This document shows positions 25,937-34,194 of a DNA stretch of 64,000 nucleotides, one piece after another. The notes beneath the pieces were generated by a model that ran no database searches, was not told the origin of the DNA, and worked only from the letters and a program-made list of their open reading frames with translations. Within the stretch, counting starts at the first letter, position 1. Each line of letters starts with the position of its first letter. The stretch is from contig JBOHGH010000008.1 in assembly GCA_050699975.1 (NCBI GenBank), forward strand, positions 1 through 64,000. The letters are read 5' to 3'. Source of the DNA: GCA-003244245 sp050699975 (GTDB lineage Bacteria > Actinomycetota > Actinomycetes > Mycobacteriales > Pseudonocardiaceae). A program made the translations under genes and the position numbers.

Positions 25937-26959
25937 CTGCTTCCGCAACACGTGCCTGGTGAGGGAGCTGCGTCATGTGCGGTTTCCTTCGCGAAATGGC
26001 TGGCCAATGGCGAGCGGCGTAGCTGGGGACGCAGATGATGGTGGGTGCCCCGGCCGACGACCTGGCCTTGTTGGTGCAGCCGGGACGGTAGCGCCCCGTG
26101 GACCTTGTCGACCGTGACCTGCTCGACCCGGCTCTTTAGGGGATGTGGGTGCCCTGGGCGTCGCGTCGGGGTCGGAGGCGGGGTTGTGGTGGTGGAGTGG
26201 GCATGGTAGGCGTCACCTCGGGGTGGCCGACCGGCCACCAGGAGCCGAGTCGGGGGTCGGGGCTCCACCGGTGGCCGGCCGGCGATCTATGGGGCGCTGC
26301 CTCCCGGTCCGGGGTCGCGCATCTCAGGGGGATCCCGCACACGCAGGCCATGCACAGCGCCACCCACCGGACCGTGGGTGATGGTGAGACCGTCAGGGGG
26401 TATCCGCCGACCGCACAGCGCCCGAGCGTCGCCGGCGGCGGCAAGGCGGATCTGGGCGGGTTGCAGCAGGTGGAGGCCGCCATCCTCGGGACAGCGCGTC
26501 CACCGCAACTGCCTCACATCCGACCTCCGCCAGCGCAGCGGGGGTCCGGCTGGTCGCCTGGCGGAAGCGGTGCGGGGCAGCTCGACCGGCGGCCAGCAGG
26601 GGTCTTGGTGGGGAAGCGAGGCTCAGGCACCCGTAGACGCGCTCGCCGCTGGGCGTGGTCCCGGTCCACAGTTTCCCCGATCTGTCGAGTGGAAGGCGGC
26701 GGCCCCGCCAGGTTTGGTGCCCAGAAGCGGGCCAACCCGCCCACTCACCACCACCCTGAGATAGAGGTTGACGGCGTGGACGTGACTCAGCCGAGCTGGA
26801 GGCGGTACTCGCGCAGTCGCGGGCGCTGGGAATCGGCCGTCACGACTGCACCTCCCCGCCCACTCCTTTCCGGTTACCGGAGCACAGGAAACAGCACGCG
26901 AAAGGACACAGAGCGCAGCGTGGTACCGCCCGCATGACAGTGCGGGTGAGGGAGGCGGA
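25937..26959. other. 1-kb stretch without a confident gene
   Basis: Several overlapping frames exist but none has a good ribosome binding site or motif. On the minus strand a frame containing RVEQVTVDKVHGALPSRLHQ (about 26040-26110) and a very short GTG-started peptide at about 26790-26845 look weakly protein-like. The region may hold decayed genes. Confidence 0.4.
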
Positions 26960-27514
26960 CTAAGACTTTTCTGCGGGTTGACCGGCGGGGGCCAGCACCC
27001 AGGCGGGGTTGAAGGCGGCGATGACGTCGCCTCCGGTACCGGATTGGACGGCAGCAGGCTGCCCGGTGTGGCCGGCCTGGATGTCAACGAACGTCACCCC
27101 CGCTGCGGTGAGCACGTCTAGATTGCGTTGCCAGACGGGGTGCGACCACAGGCGATTGTTGACCATCGGTGCGATGGTGATCGGGGTTTGTGAAGCGAGG
27201 GCTTCGCACAGCAGGCCCGCGGCGTAGTTGTCCATGATCCCGACGACGAGCTTGTTCACCGTGTTGAACGTGGCGGGACACACGATGACCTGAGCCGGTG
27301 GAGGAAACCGCTTAGCTTGTCCGGGCTGGCGCTGGTCGACGAGCACAGTAAACCCGGTGACCTTCTCGACTCGGTCAGCGTCTACCCAGTTCATTGCCGA
27401 AGGTGTTGCAACCACGCGCACGATCCAACCCACTTCGACCGCCTGTGCTGCGACATCGTGTGCGCGGGCAGCGAGCGGCGCGCCGCAGGCGACGAGTACG
27501 AGATGCTCGGGCAC
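26960..27514 (-). CDS. flavoprotein, phosphopantothenoylcysteine-decarboxylase-like
   Basis: A 184-residue protein of the HFCD flavoprotein superfamily. Visible parts are the N-terminal strand LVLVACGAPLAARAHDVA, ATPSAMNWVDADRVEKVTG, and the substrate/flavin segment VIVCPATFNTVNKLVVGIMD NYAAG with PITIAPMVNN. GTG 27514 starts seven bases after the stop of the HTH regulator, so they form an operon. Family members bind FMN and act on cysteine-derived or related carboxylates. CoaBC itself is larger, so this is a specialised paralogue of unknown substrate, also known next to XRE-TPR regulators in other actinomycetes. Confidence 0.8.
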   Translation of the reverse strand: MPEHLVLVACGAPLAARAHDVAAQAVEVGWIVRVVATPSAMNWVDADRVEKVTGFTVLVDQRQPGQAKRFPPPAQVIVCPATFNTVNKLVVGIMDNYAAGLLCEALASQTPITIAPMVNNRLWSHPVWQRNLDVLTAAGVTFVDIQAGHTGQPAAVQSGTGGDVIAAFNPAWVLAPAGQPAEKS

Positions 27515-27521
27515 CGACGGC

Positions 27522-28727
27522 CTAGTCCAGCACGCCCGCGCGTACCGAGAGGTCGTGCAAAACGCTGTTCGGGCGGCGTGCGCGGGCGAGCATCTCGCGC
27601 AACAGGTCACCGACCATCGCGTTGTACCGCATCGCCTCCGGGGCGCAGCGTTCCGCTTCGAGCAGGTGCAGCGTTGCCTCGGCGTCGCGCTTGCGCTGTG
27701 CCTGCGCCCAGGCGAGATCGAGATAGACCTGTGCCCGTCGGCTGCGCAGACCATCCGCCAACCTCATCGGATCGACGTCCGCGGCTGCCCGGAGCGCTTC
27801 GCCTGGATCGCCCAACTCGGCCGCCACCGTCACCCGGTGGATCCGGACGTTCGTCGGGCCGAACGCGGTCCATGCGTGGTTGGCGTCCTCGGCGAGCAGC
27901 TCAGCAAGACACTCGGCCGCGTCCAGGCGTGCCCAGGCCTCGCCCCGATCGGTGCGACGCGCGGCGGCCACCGCCGCGATCAACCACAACGCACCGGCAA
28001 CCGAAGCCAGCTTCGGGGTCTCGGTCGTGGCCGATCCGTGGATCTTCTCGGCCATACGCACCGCGAGCCGCTCCGCCTCGTCAGTGTGGTCTGCCCGCAA
28101 CTGAGCGCACACCACCTGGTACGCAGCCATCCCCCGGGCGCCGAGCGAGTCGGCCTCAACCGCGATCGTCGCTGCCCGGTCCGCCGCGAGCACGGCAAGA
28201 TCGGTCACGCCGAACTTGGTCAGCAGCTTCGCGGCACCAACGTAGGCAAATACGTAGGTGCACAGCATCACGCCCCGCTCGTCGGCGGCGATCCGTGGTA
28301 CCCCGTCGATCAGTGTGATGAGATCCGGGAGCTGACGGACGACCGTCTCATACCGTGCGGCCTGGTAATCCTGGTGCAGCGTCGCGACCTGGCCGCGCAA
28401 TTCGGGCAATGGCGACATGATAGGAGCGTCCGCGCCGAGCAGGTGGTCATACCGGGTCATGACCTGCCGGACCGCGTCCAGGCCCTGGGCAACCCCGCCA
28501 CCATTCGGGGGCAGCTGCCAAGGCCGGCCGATCAGCGACTCCACATCGACGTGCAGGATGCGCGCCATGTCAAGCAGCACGGACAGGCGATCCATCGAGC
28601 GGATCCCGCGCTCGACCTGAGACAGCCACGACTCCGACCTGCCGACCAGACCGGCCAGTGCCGCCTGACTCAGCCCACGTCGACGCCGATACACCGCGAC
28701 ACGCTCGCCAATTCCCGCCCAAGGCAC
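27522..28727 (-). CDS. XRE-family HTH regulator with TPR-like helical domain
   Basis: A 401-residue regulator. Residues ~8-62 form the HTH (VYRRRRGLSQAALAGLVGRS, ESWLSQVERGIRSMDRLSVL). The remaining ~330 residues are alpha-helical with tetratricopeptide-like spacing (YETVVRQLPDLITLIDGVPR, ATIAVEADSLGARGMAAYQV, ARTDRGEAWARLDAAECLAE-type helices). This layout is common in actinomycete regulators that may sense peptides or metabolites. GTG 28727 is the start. It is co-transcribed with the flavoprotein gene and adjacent to, but separate from, the tRNA-Ser gene. Confidence 0.85.
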   Translation of the reverse strand: MPWAGIGERVAVYRRRRGLSQAALAGLVGRSESWLSQVERGIRSMDRLSVLLDMARILHVDVESLIGRPWQLPPNGGGVAQGLDAVRQVMTRYDHLLGADAPIMSPLPELRGQVATLHQDYQAARYETVVRQLPDLITLIDGVPRIAADERGVMLCTYVFAYVGAAKLLTKFGVTDLAVLAADRAATIAVEADSLGARGMAAYQVVCAQLRADHTDEAERLAVRMAEKIHGSATTETPKLASVAGALWLIAAVAAARRTDRGEAWARLDAAECLAELLAEDANHAWTAFGPTNVRIHRVTVAAELGDPGEALRAAADVDPMRLADGLRSRRAQVYLDLAWAQAQRKRDAEATLHLLEAERCAPEAMRYNAMVGDLLREMLARARRPNSVLHDLSVRAGVLD

Positions 28728-28853
28728 GCGGCAAGTGTCACATTTCCCTGTGGCGGCCCACCACGACGTCTGTCAGAGTGTCCGCTCTCCTCGGGACTAG
28801 TCCACGCGAAGAGAGTGATCATGCCGATCACCATCGTGCCTGGTCAGGGGCGG

Positions 28854-28938
28854 CGGAAGCGGAGGGATTCGAACCCCCGGGTGGTTGCCCACCTCTCGCT
28901 TTCAAGGCGAGTGCATTAGACCGCTCTGCCACGCTTCC
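28854..28938 (-). tRNA. tRNA-Ser(UGA)
   Basis: The minus strand folds into an 85-base class II tRNA. The acceptor stem is GGAAGCG/CGCTTCC, the D-arm contains TGGCAGAGCGGTCTAATGC, and the anticodon stem-loop is CTCGC-CTTGAAA-GCGAG with anticodon TGA. A long variable arm and the T-loop GTTCGAATC follow. CCA is not encoded. The type II variable arm and the anticodon identify serine. Confidence 0.95.
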
Positions 28939-28973
28939 GATCGTGCACGCTAGCGGGTGGTCGGCCAGACCAC

Positions 28974-29999
28974 TCACGAGGCTTGGAGCTCCATGCGCTG
29001 TTCCTGCACGTCCGCCAGCTCGCTGTGCGGCACAGCCCCGCGCCATACCCGGTAGTCGACCTCCGCGAGGCCGAACTCGGCTGCCCGCGAACCATTCTCC
29101 CCGATGTAGTGGATCACGGCGTACTCCGGACCGGACTCCAGCAGCTCCACCGGCAAACCTCTCCACCCGCCACGCCAGCGGACCAGGTCCAGGGAGTCGA
29201 GCTCGCTGATCATCACCGACAGGGTGCAGGCGCCGGCCTGCTCGGTGAACTCCTTCGGCGGACGCTTGCCGGGCAGCGGGTGCAGGGTCACCTCGCCAGG
29301 GCGAGGGCCGAAGTCGGCGTCGAAGTCCCCACCGCGGTAGTGCACGACCAGGCCGCGGCGCACAGTGGGCCGCAACGGTACCGGCGGCCGGTTCCAACCC
29401 CCCGGCCCCAGCAGCGGTCGCGCGGTACTCACCCAACCGACCTGCCGGTTGAGGTACGCGCCCACCCGCTGCTCATCACCATGGGCGTCGATCCGCCACA
29501 ACTCAGTGCCGGCGGGAAGTTCGAGCAGATCGACCTGATAGACGCTGCGCTCGAAGGGAGCGATGTAGAGCTGCGGGCTGTGCGCGTAAAAGCGCAGCAC
29601 GTACAGCTCGTCGGTGACCGGCCAGCCAGCCACCTGGTCCAGCCCGTAGCGCCGGGCCAGCTCGGCCGATGAGCTGGCCGGAACGTCCTCCAGCCGGGTC
29701 ACGAAACCGGCGATCCGGTGTGGATTGAACCGGTCCGGCACCACCACGTTGCCCAGGGTCAGCTCTACCAGCCCGGGCAGCACGACCTTCTGCATCGGGG
29801 TGTCGGGCTTGAGCTCAGGAACCTGGCCAGGCACCCTCAGCCGGGGCGGCGGGGGAGCAAGGCGTTCCTCGGGCAGCACGCTGTCCGGGCCACGCACCGG
29901 GCCCTCCACCGTCCCCTCCACTGGGCCATCAACTGGGGCGTCTACTGGGCCGCTGCCGGCCCCCAACTCGTTGGCTGCCACTCGTGCCGGATCTGTCAT
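28974..29999 (-). CDS. conserved actinobacterial protein of unknown function
   Basis: A 341-residue protein. The first ~50 residues are low-complexity with repeated VDGPVEG-type units. A proline-rich stretch leads into a conserved-looking globular part (YVLRFYAHSPQLYIAPFERS, DAHGDEQRVGAYLNRQVGWV, EYAVIHYIGENGSRAAEFGL). ATG 29999 is the start that excludes an implausible Arg-rich extension. It has no signal peptide. I do not recognise a family. It lies directly downstream of the MarR gene and next to the tRNA. Confidence 0.7.
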   Translation of the reverse strand: MTDPARVAANELGAGSGPVDAPVDGPVEGTVEGPVRGPDSVLPEERLAPPPPRLRVPGQVPELKPDTPMQKVVLPGLVELTLGNVVVPDRFNPHRIAGFVTRLEDVPASSSAELARRYGLDQVAGWPVTDELYVLRFYAHSPQLYIAPFERSVYQVDLLELPAGTELWRIDAHGDEQRVGAYLNRQVGWVSTARPLLGPGGWNRPPVPLRPTVRRGLVVHYRGGDFDADFGPRPGEVTLHPLPGKRPPKEFTEQAGACTLSVMISELDSLDLVRWRGGWRGLPVELLESGPEYAVIHYIGENGSRAAEFGLAEVDYRVWRGAVPHSELADVQEQRMELQAS

Positions 30000-30103
30000 G
30001 AACTCCACCACTCGATGCCGTGAGGCCCGCGCGCACCCCGCCCGGGTTGGTTGGGGGAACCTACTACGCCATTCGGGGGCAGGCCGACCGGGAGGGGGTG
30101 GGG

Positions 30104-30574
30104 TCACCGCCTTCGCAGGTGGGTGACGACCCGCTCGAATATCTCGGCCAGCACGGCTCGTTCGTCGTCGGAGAGCAGATCGACCAGGTTGTCGCGGACC
30201 CCCCGGACGTGAGTGGGAGCCGCGTCGCGCAACACCTGCAGACCGTGACTGGTGAGCGCAGCGACCACCCCGCGCCCGTCGCTCGGGCACTCCTGGCGGC
30301 GCACCAGCCCGGCCTTCTCCATCCGTCCGATCTGATGGGAGATCCGGCTCTTGGACGACGCGACCTGCTCGGCCAGGGTGCTCATCCGGGCCTGCTGGCA
30401 GGGAGCCTCGGAGAGCCGAACCAGCAGCTCGTAGTCGGCCAGCGCGAGCTGGTGCTCCTCCTGCAGGTCACGATTCAGCCGGGAATCGAGCAGCGCCTTA
30501 CCTACCACGTAGGCCCGCCACGCGTGCATCTCACCGTCATTGAGCCACCGCGGCTGGTCAGTCCCCCTGCTCAC
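30104..30574 (-). CDS. MarR-family transcriptional regulator
   Basis: A 156-residue winged-helix regulator: recognition region QARMSTLAEQVASSKSRISH, then QIGRMEKAGLVRRQECPSDG with the wing, and a C-terminal dimerisation helix (LLSDDERAVLAEIFERVVTH). Length is normal for MarR. The start is GTG 30574 without an evident ribosome binding site. It is 26 bases downstream of the lactate-monooxygenase-like gene on the same strand, so the two may be co-transcribed. The DxR wing (SDGRG) is present. Confidence 0.88.
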   Translation of the reverse strand: MSRGTDQPRWLNDGEMHAWRAYVVGKALLDSRLNRDLQEEHQLALADYELLVRLSEAPCQQARMSTLAEQVASSKSRISHQIGRMEKAGLVRRQECPSDGRGVVAALTSHGLQVLRDAAPTHVRGVRDNLVDLLSDDERAVLAEIFERVVTHLRRR

Positions 30575-30600
30575 CCGTGCAGGTTAACCGACCACACCGG

Positions 30601-31773
30601 TCAACCGTCCCTGACGACGGCGTGCGCGTTCAGTTCCGCCGGGCGGGCGTAGCCGGCCAGCGCCAGAGCGAGGTCGAGATCAGCGAGGACCGCGCGCAGC
30701 ACGTGCGCCACCCCGCGCTGCCCGGCCAGCCCCAACCCGTAGACCCACGGCCGTCCGAGCAGCACGGCGTGGGCGCCGAGCGCCAGCGCGATCAGGACGT
30801 CAGCGCCGCACCGGATCCCGGAATCCAGCAGCACCGGGGCACGCCCACCGACTGCGGCTGCCACGCCGGGCAGGCAGTCCAGCGCCGCCCGGGCCCCGTC
30901 GACCTGACGGCCGCCGTGGTTGGACACCACCACCCCGTCGACGCCGTGGTCCAGCGCAGCCCGGGCGTCATCGGGGTGGCAGATCCCCTTGATCAGGACC
31001 GGCAACCGGGTCCACTGCCGCAGCAGCGACAGATCCGACCAGCTCAGCGCGGGATTGCCGAACAGCTCCACCCAGCTGCGCACGGCCGCCTGCATGGCCT
31101 GCGCCGACTCCTCGGGCGGCGCATCCAGCCGGGAACGGAACACCGGATCGGACAGATAGTTGGCGATGCCCTCGGCACGAAGGAACGGCAGGTTCGCCAG
31201 CTCCAGGTCGCGCGGTCGCCAGCCCAGCGCCCAGGTGTCCACGGTGGCCACGATGGCCCGGTATCCGGCCGCCTCCGCCCGGCCGACCAGCGACTCGGCC
31301 AGTTCGTGGTCCCGTGGCCAGTACAGCTGATACCAGCGGTGGGCGTCCGGGGCGGCAGCGGCGACGTCCTCCAGGGTGGTCGAGGATACGGTGGACAGCA
31401 CACTGGTCAGGCCCAGTGCGGCGGCGGCCCGGGTGACGGCGAGGTCAGCGTCGGGGTGCACCAGGCCAAGCGCGCCAACCGGCGCGGTGAGCACCGGGGC
31501 CGGCATCGGCGTGCCCAGCACGGTGGTGGACAGATCCCGCTCGGTGATGCCGCGCAACATTCGTGGCACGATCCGCCAGCGGGCGAACGCCTCGCGGTTC
31601 GCGGTGACGGTCCGCTCGGTGGACGCCCCGCCGGCCACGTAGCTGAACGCCTCAGCCGGCAGCACGCCCCGCGCCGCGGCCTCCAGGCCGTCGGCGGTCA
31701 TCGGCAGGTCCGGCCGCTCCCCGGCCAGACCCCGCAGGTAGATCTCCCGCGCAAGGTCACCGAAATGAGCCAT
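30601..31773 (-). CDS. FMN-dependent alpha-hydroxy-acid oxidase, lactate 2-monooxygenase-like
   Basis: A 390-residue TIM-barrel flavoenzyme. The catalytic signature is GVVVSNHGGRQVDG, with the FMN-binding LPVLIKGICHPDDARAALDH and VLLDSGIRCGADVLIALALG. The N-terminus (LPMTADGLEAAARGVLPAEA, FSYVAGGASTERT) and GWRPRDLELANLPFLR resemble mycobacterial lactate 2-monooxygenase more than LldD. It would oxidise L-lactate or a related hydroxy acid. Ten bases separate its start from the upstream GNAT gene. Lactate oxidase or dehydrogenase activity remains possible. Confidence 0.85.
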   Translation of the reverse strand: MAHFGDLAREIYLRGLAGERPDLPMTADGLEAAARGVLPAEAFSYVAGGASTERTVTANREAFARWRIVPRMLRGITERDLSTTVLGTPMPAPVLTAPVGALGLVHPDADLAVTRAAAALGLTSVLSTVSSTTLEDVAAAAPDAHRWYQLYWPRDHELAESLVGRAEAAGYRAIVATVDTWALGWRPRDLELANLPFLRAEGIANYLSDPVFRSRLDAPPEESAQAMQAAVRSWVELFGNPALSWSDLSLLRQWTRLPVLIKGICHPDDARAALDHGVDGVVVSNHGGRQVDGARAALDCLPGVAAAVGGRAPVLLDSGIRCGADVLIALALGAHAVLLGRPWVYGLGLAGQRGVAHVLRAVLADLDLALALAGYARPAELNAHAVVRDG

Positions 31774-31782
31774 GCCGGCACC

Positions 31783-32421
31783 CTAAACGGCGCCCAGCAG
31801 CTTGCGGCAGCCGTCCAGCCCTTCCACTTCGAGTGTCCACTCCGGACGGACGAAGTGCGCCGGCTCGAGTACCAGCCGGATCTCGGTGGCCGCCGTGCCT
31901 CGCCTGGCGTAGGTGTTCGCGCCGTCGCGGCGGTAACCCAGCTTCTCGCTGAGGCGCAGCGATGCCGGGTTGTCGGCGAAGGCCCCAGAGCGCGCGATGG
32001 TGGCACCGAGGTGGTCAAAGGCCAGTAGCAGCACCGCGGCGCGCATCTCGGTGCCGAACCCGCGTCGCTGATACGCGGCGCCCAGCCAGGAGCCGGTCGA
32101 GACCTCCCCGGTGATCGCGAAGTCCTTCGCCAACAGGCCCTGGGTGCCGATGACCCGGTTGTCGCGCCGGACCAGGAAATTGATGCGCCAGTCCGACGGG
32201 GTCAGTCGCGAGCGCGCCCCCCAGTGGTACTGCACGACGCTGCGCACCAGATCGTCGGGAGCTTGGTCCGTCCAGGGGGACAGGAAGGGCATCTCCTCCG
32301 GCGGATGAACGCCGCGCAGCGCCAGCGCCGCCAGTTTGTACAAGCCCGAGTCGTCGTCCGGGCGCAGCGTCAGAAGCGGGGTGCGCAGCACCAGATGCCG
32401 TAACGGCCAGGGGTCGGGCAT
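31783..32421 (-). CDS. GNAT-family N-acetyltransferase
   Basis: A 212-residue protein with the RimJ/RimL-like GNAT fold: LVLRTPLLTLRPDDDSGLYK at the N-terminus, FLVRRDNRVIGTQGL in the middle, and the acetyl-CoA region GSWLGAAYQRRGFGTEMRAA VLLLA with NPASLRLSEKLGYRRDG. ATG 32421 is preferred over GTG 32430. It is divergent from the quinone oxidoreductase and probably co-transcribed with the downstream oxidase. Substrate unknown. Confidence 0.85.
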   Translation of the reverse strand: MPDPWPLRHLVLRTPLLTLRPDDDSGLYKLAALALRGVHPPEEMPFLSPWTDQAPDDLVRSVVQYHWGARSRLTPSDWRINFLVRRDNRVIGTQGLLAKDFAITGEVSTGSWLGAAYQRRGFGTEMRAAVLLLAFDHLGATIARSGAFADNPASLRLSEKLGYRRDGANTYARRGTAATEIRLVLEPAHFVRPEWTLEVEGLDGCRKLLGAV

Positions 32422-32462
32422 ACCGCACACGGTGCCACGGGCACCGACTACCGTCGGGCACC

Positions 32463-33437
32463 GTGCGCGCCATCACGATCACCGAGTACGGCGGCCCGGA
32501 AGGGCTGCAGATCACCGAGCAGCCCGATCCTCGGCCGGGTCCTGGCGAAATACTGATCGACGTCGCAGCGACCGCGGTCAACCGGGCCGACCTGATGCAG
32601 CGGCAGGGCCGGTATCCCCCGCCGCCCGGGGCCAGCGAGATTCTCGGGCTGGAGTGCGCCGGAACAGTGGCCGAGCTCGGCGAGGGTGCGTCCGGGTTCG
32701 CGGTCGGTGACGAGGTGTGTGCGTTGCTGGCCGGCGGCGGCTACGCCGAACAGGTCACCGCGCCCGCTGGACAGGTGATGCCGGTGCCACCTGGGGTGGA
32801 TGTGGTCACCGCGGGCGGCGTGCCTGAGGTGGCCTGCACGGTGTGGTCGACGGTGGTGATGCACGCCGGGCTCGCCGCCGGGGAGCTGCTGCTGGTGCAC
32901 GGCGGGTCGGGGGGCATCGGCACCCACGCCATCCAGGTCGGCAGGGCGCTGGGCGCGCAGGTCGCGACCACGGCAGCGGCGGCTCGGCTGCCTCGCTGCG
33001 CCGAGCTGGGCGCGCAGATCCTGATCGACTACCGCGAGCAGGACTTCGCCGAACTGCTCAAGGCCCGCGCCGACGTCATCCTCGACAACATGGGCGCCCG
33101 GTACCTCGCACGCAATCTCGCAACACTTGCCCCGGACGGTCGGCTAGTGGTGATCGGCTTTCAAGGCGGCACCACCACCGAGCTGGATCTCAGGGCCCTG
33201 CTGCCCAAGCGGACCAGTGTCGCGGCCATCGGGTTGCGCGGGCGACCCGTGGACGGCCCGCACGGAAAGGCCGCCATCTGCGCCGACGTCGGCGCCCGGC
33301 TGTGGCCGATGTTCGGCGACGCCCGGGTCAAGCCCGTCGTGCACGCGACTCTCCCGCTCGCGCAGGCTGCCGAGGCACACCGACTACTGGAGGCTGGCGG
33401 TGCCGTCGGCAAGGTCCTGCTGACCACCCGCAGCTGA
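32463..33437 (+). CDS. zinc-less quinone oxidoreductase (MDR family)
   Basis: A 324-residue NAD(P)H:quinone oxidoreductase-like protein. The GroES-like domain begins MRAITITEYGGPEGLQITEQ and has AVNRADLMQRQGRYPPPPGA. The Rossmann domain has LLVHGGSGGIGTHAIQVGRA. No zinc-binding cysteines are present. It reduces quinones or enones with NADPH. The GTG start lies nine bases after TACCGT (32449-32454) with no ribosome binding site, so the transcript may be leaderless. Confidence 0.9.
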   Translation: MRAITITEYGGPEGLQITEQPDPRPGPGEILIDVAATAVNRADLMQRQGRYPPPPGASEILGLECAGTVAELGEGASGFAVGDEVCALLAGGGYAEQVTAPAGQVMPVPPGVDVVTAGGVPEVACTVWSTVVMHAGLAAGELLLVHGGSGGIGTHAIQVGRALGAQVATTAAAARLPRCAELGAQILIDYREQDFAELLKARADVILDNMGARYLARNLATLAPDGRLVVIGFQGGTTTELDLRALLPKRTSVAAIGLRGRPVDGPHGKAAICADVGARLWPMFGDARVKPVVHATLPLAQAAEAHRLLEAGGAVGKVLLTTRS

Positions 33438-33452
33438 GCAGTCCTATCTGGA

Positions 33453-33540
33453 CACCAGACCGGGCTTCGTCTGGCACCAGACCGGGTCTATCTGGGCACA
33501 GGAGCACGACATACCGGGCACCGGAGCACGACACGCGGGG
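33453..33540 (+). repeat. four 22-bp imperfect tandem repeats upstream of bpa
   Basis: Bases 33453-33474, 33475-33496, 33497-33518 and 33519-33540 are consecutive 22-base units. All begin CACCRG/CACAGG and end in GGG/TGG. The first pair shares caccagaccggg and the second pair shares ggagcacgaca. The block lies between the quinone oxidoreductase stop and the bpa ribosome binding site. Inverted copies of the same unit follow bpa at 34099-34142. Confidence 0.7.
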
Positions 33541-33561
33541 GGGTTGGGGGAGGATGGGGTT

Positions 33562-34092
33562 ATGAGTGAACCGGATGCGCAGCGGGTGATTGTGGTCGGG
33601 CCGGACGGCAAGGCGGTAGCCGGTACCTTCGACGAACAGGGTGGCGGGGACGTCTCCGACATGGTCGAGCAGCCCGCCAAGGTGATGCGGATCGGCAGCA
33701 TGATCAAGCAATTGCTGGAAGAGGTACGCGCCGCGCCGCTGGACGATGCCAGCCGCAACCGGCTGCGGGAGATCCACGCCTCCTCGATCCGCGAGCTGGA
33801 GATGGGCCTGGCCCCGGAGCTGCGCGACGAGCTGGAGCGGCTCTCGCTGCCGTTCAGCGAGGACTCCACCCCCAGCGACGCCGAACTACGGATCGCGCAG
33901 GCCCAGCTGGTCGGCTGGCTGGAGGGCCTGTTCCACGGCATCCAGACCACCCTGTTCGCCCAGCAGATGGCCGCCCGGGTGCAGCTGGAGCAGATGCGCC
34001 GCGGCCTACCCGCCGGCACGATCCCCCCCGGGATGCAGCCCAGCGGGCAGCCCGCAGAGCCCGGAACCCGAGGCACCGGCCAGTACCTCTAA
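33562..34092 (+). CDS. bpa: bacterial proteasome activator Bpa
   Basis: A 176-residue homologue of mycobacterial Bpa (Rv3780), the ATP-independent ring that opens the 20S proteasome. The helical core is recognisable (MVEQPAKVMRIGSMIKQLLE, ASSIRELEMGLAPELRDELE, LVGWLEGLFHGIQTTLFAQQ MAARVQLEQMR). The protein ends in GQYL, the C-terminal docking motif for the proteasome alpha-ring. ATG 33562 follows GGGGGAGGA; an upstream in-frame TTG is less likely. Its position beside the galactan exporter and glfT1 mirrors Rv3780-Rv3783 in Mycobacterium tuberculosis. Confidence 0.93.
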   Translation: MSEPDAQRVIVVGPDGKAVAGTFDEQGGGDVSDMVEQPAKVMRIGSMIKQLLEEVRAAPLDDASRNRLREIHASSIRELEMGLAPELRDELERLSLPFSEDSTPSDAELRIAQAQLVGWLEGLFHGIQTTLFAQQMAARVQLEQMRRGLPAGTIPPGMQPSGQPAEPGTRGTGQYL

Positions 34093-34098
34093 CCTCGC

Positions 34099-34142
34099 GT
34101 GTCGCGCTCTCGTGCACGGTGTGTCGCGCTCTGGTGCGTGAC
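34099..34142 (-). repeat. two 22-bp repeats downstream of bpa, inverted relative to the upstream set
   Basis: gtgtcgcgctctcgtgc and gtgtcgcgctctggtgc recur with a 22-base period. The reverse complement (caccagagcgcgacac) matches the fourth upstream unit (caccggagcacgacac) at 14 of 16 bases. The two sets therefore bracket bpa in opposite orientation. Confidence 0.6.
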
Positions 34143-34194
34143 GCAGGATCTGTTCGCTGTCCTCTAACTGTCCCCTAGCTGCGCGAGGTGTCTC

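Noticed and set aside
26143..26937. 264-codon plus-strand frame
   Set aside because: Arg/Gly/Ser-rich with no domain or ribosome binding site; overlaps equally long frames on the other strand.
28854..28938. tRNA-Ser as attachment site of the integrase relic
   Set aside because: The integrase remnant is 8 kb away and I found no duplicated tRNA 3' end next to it.
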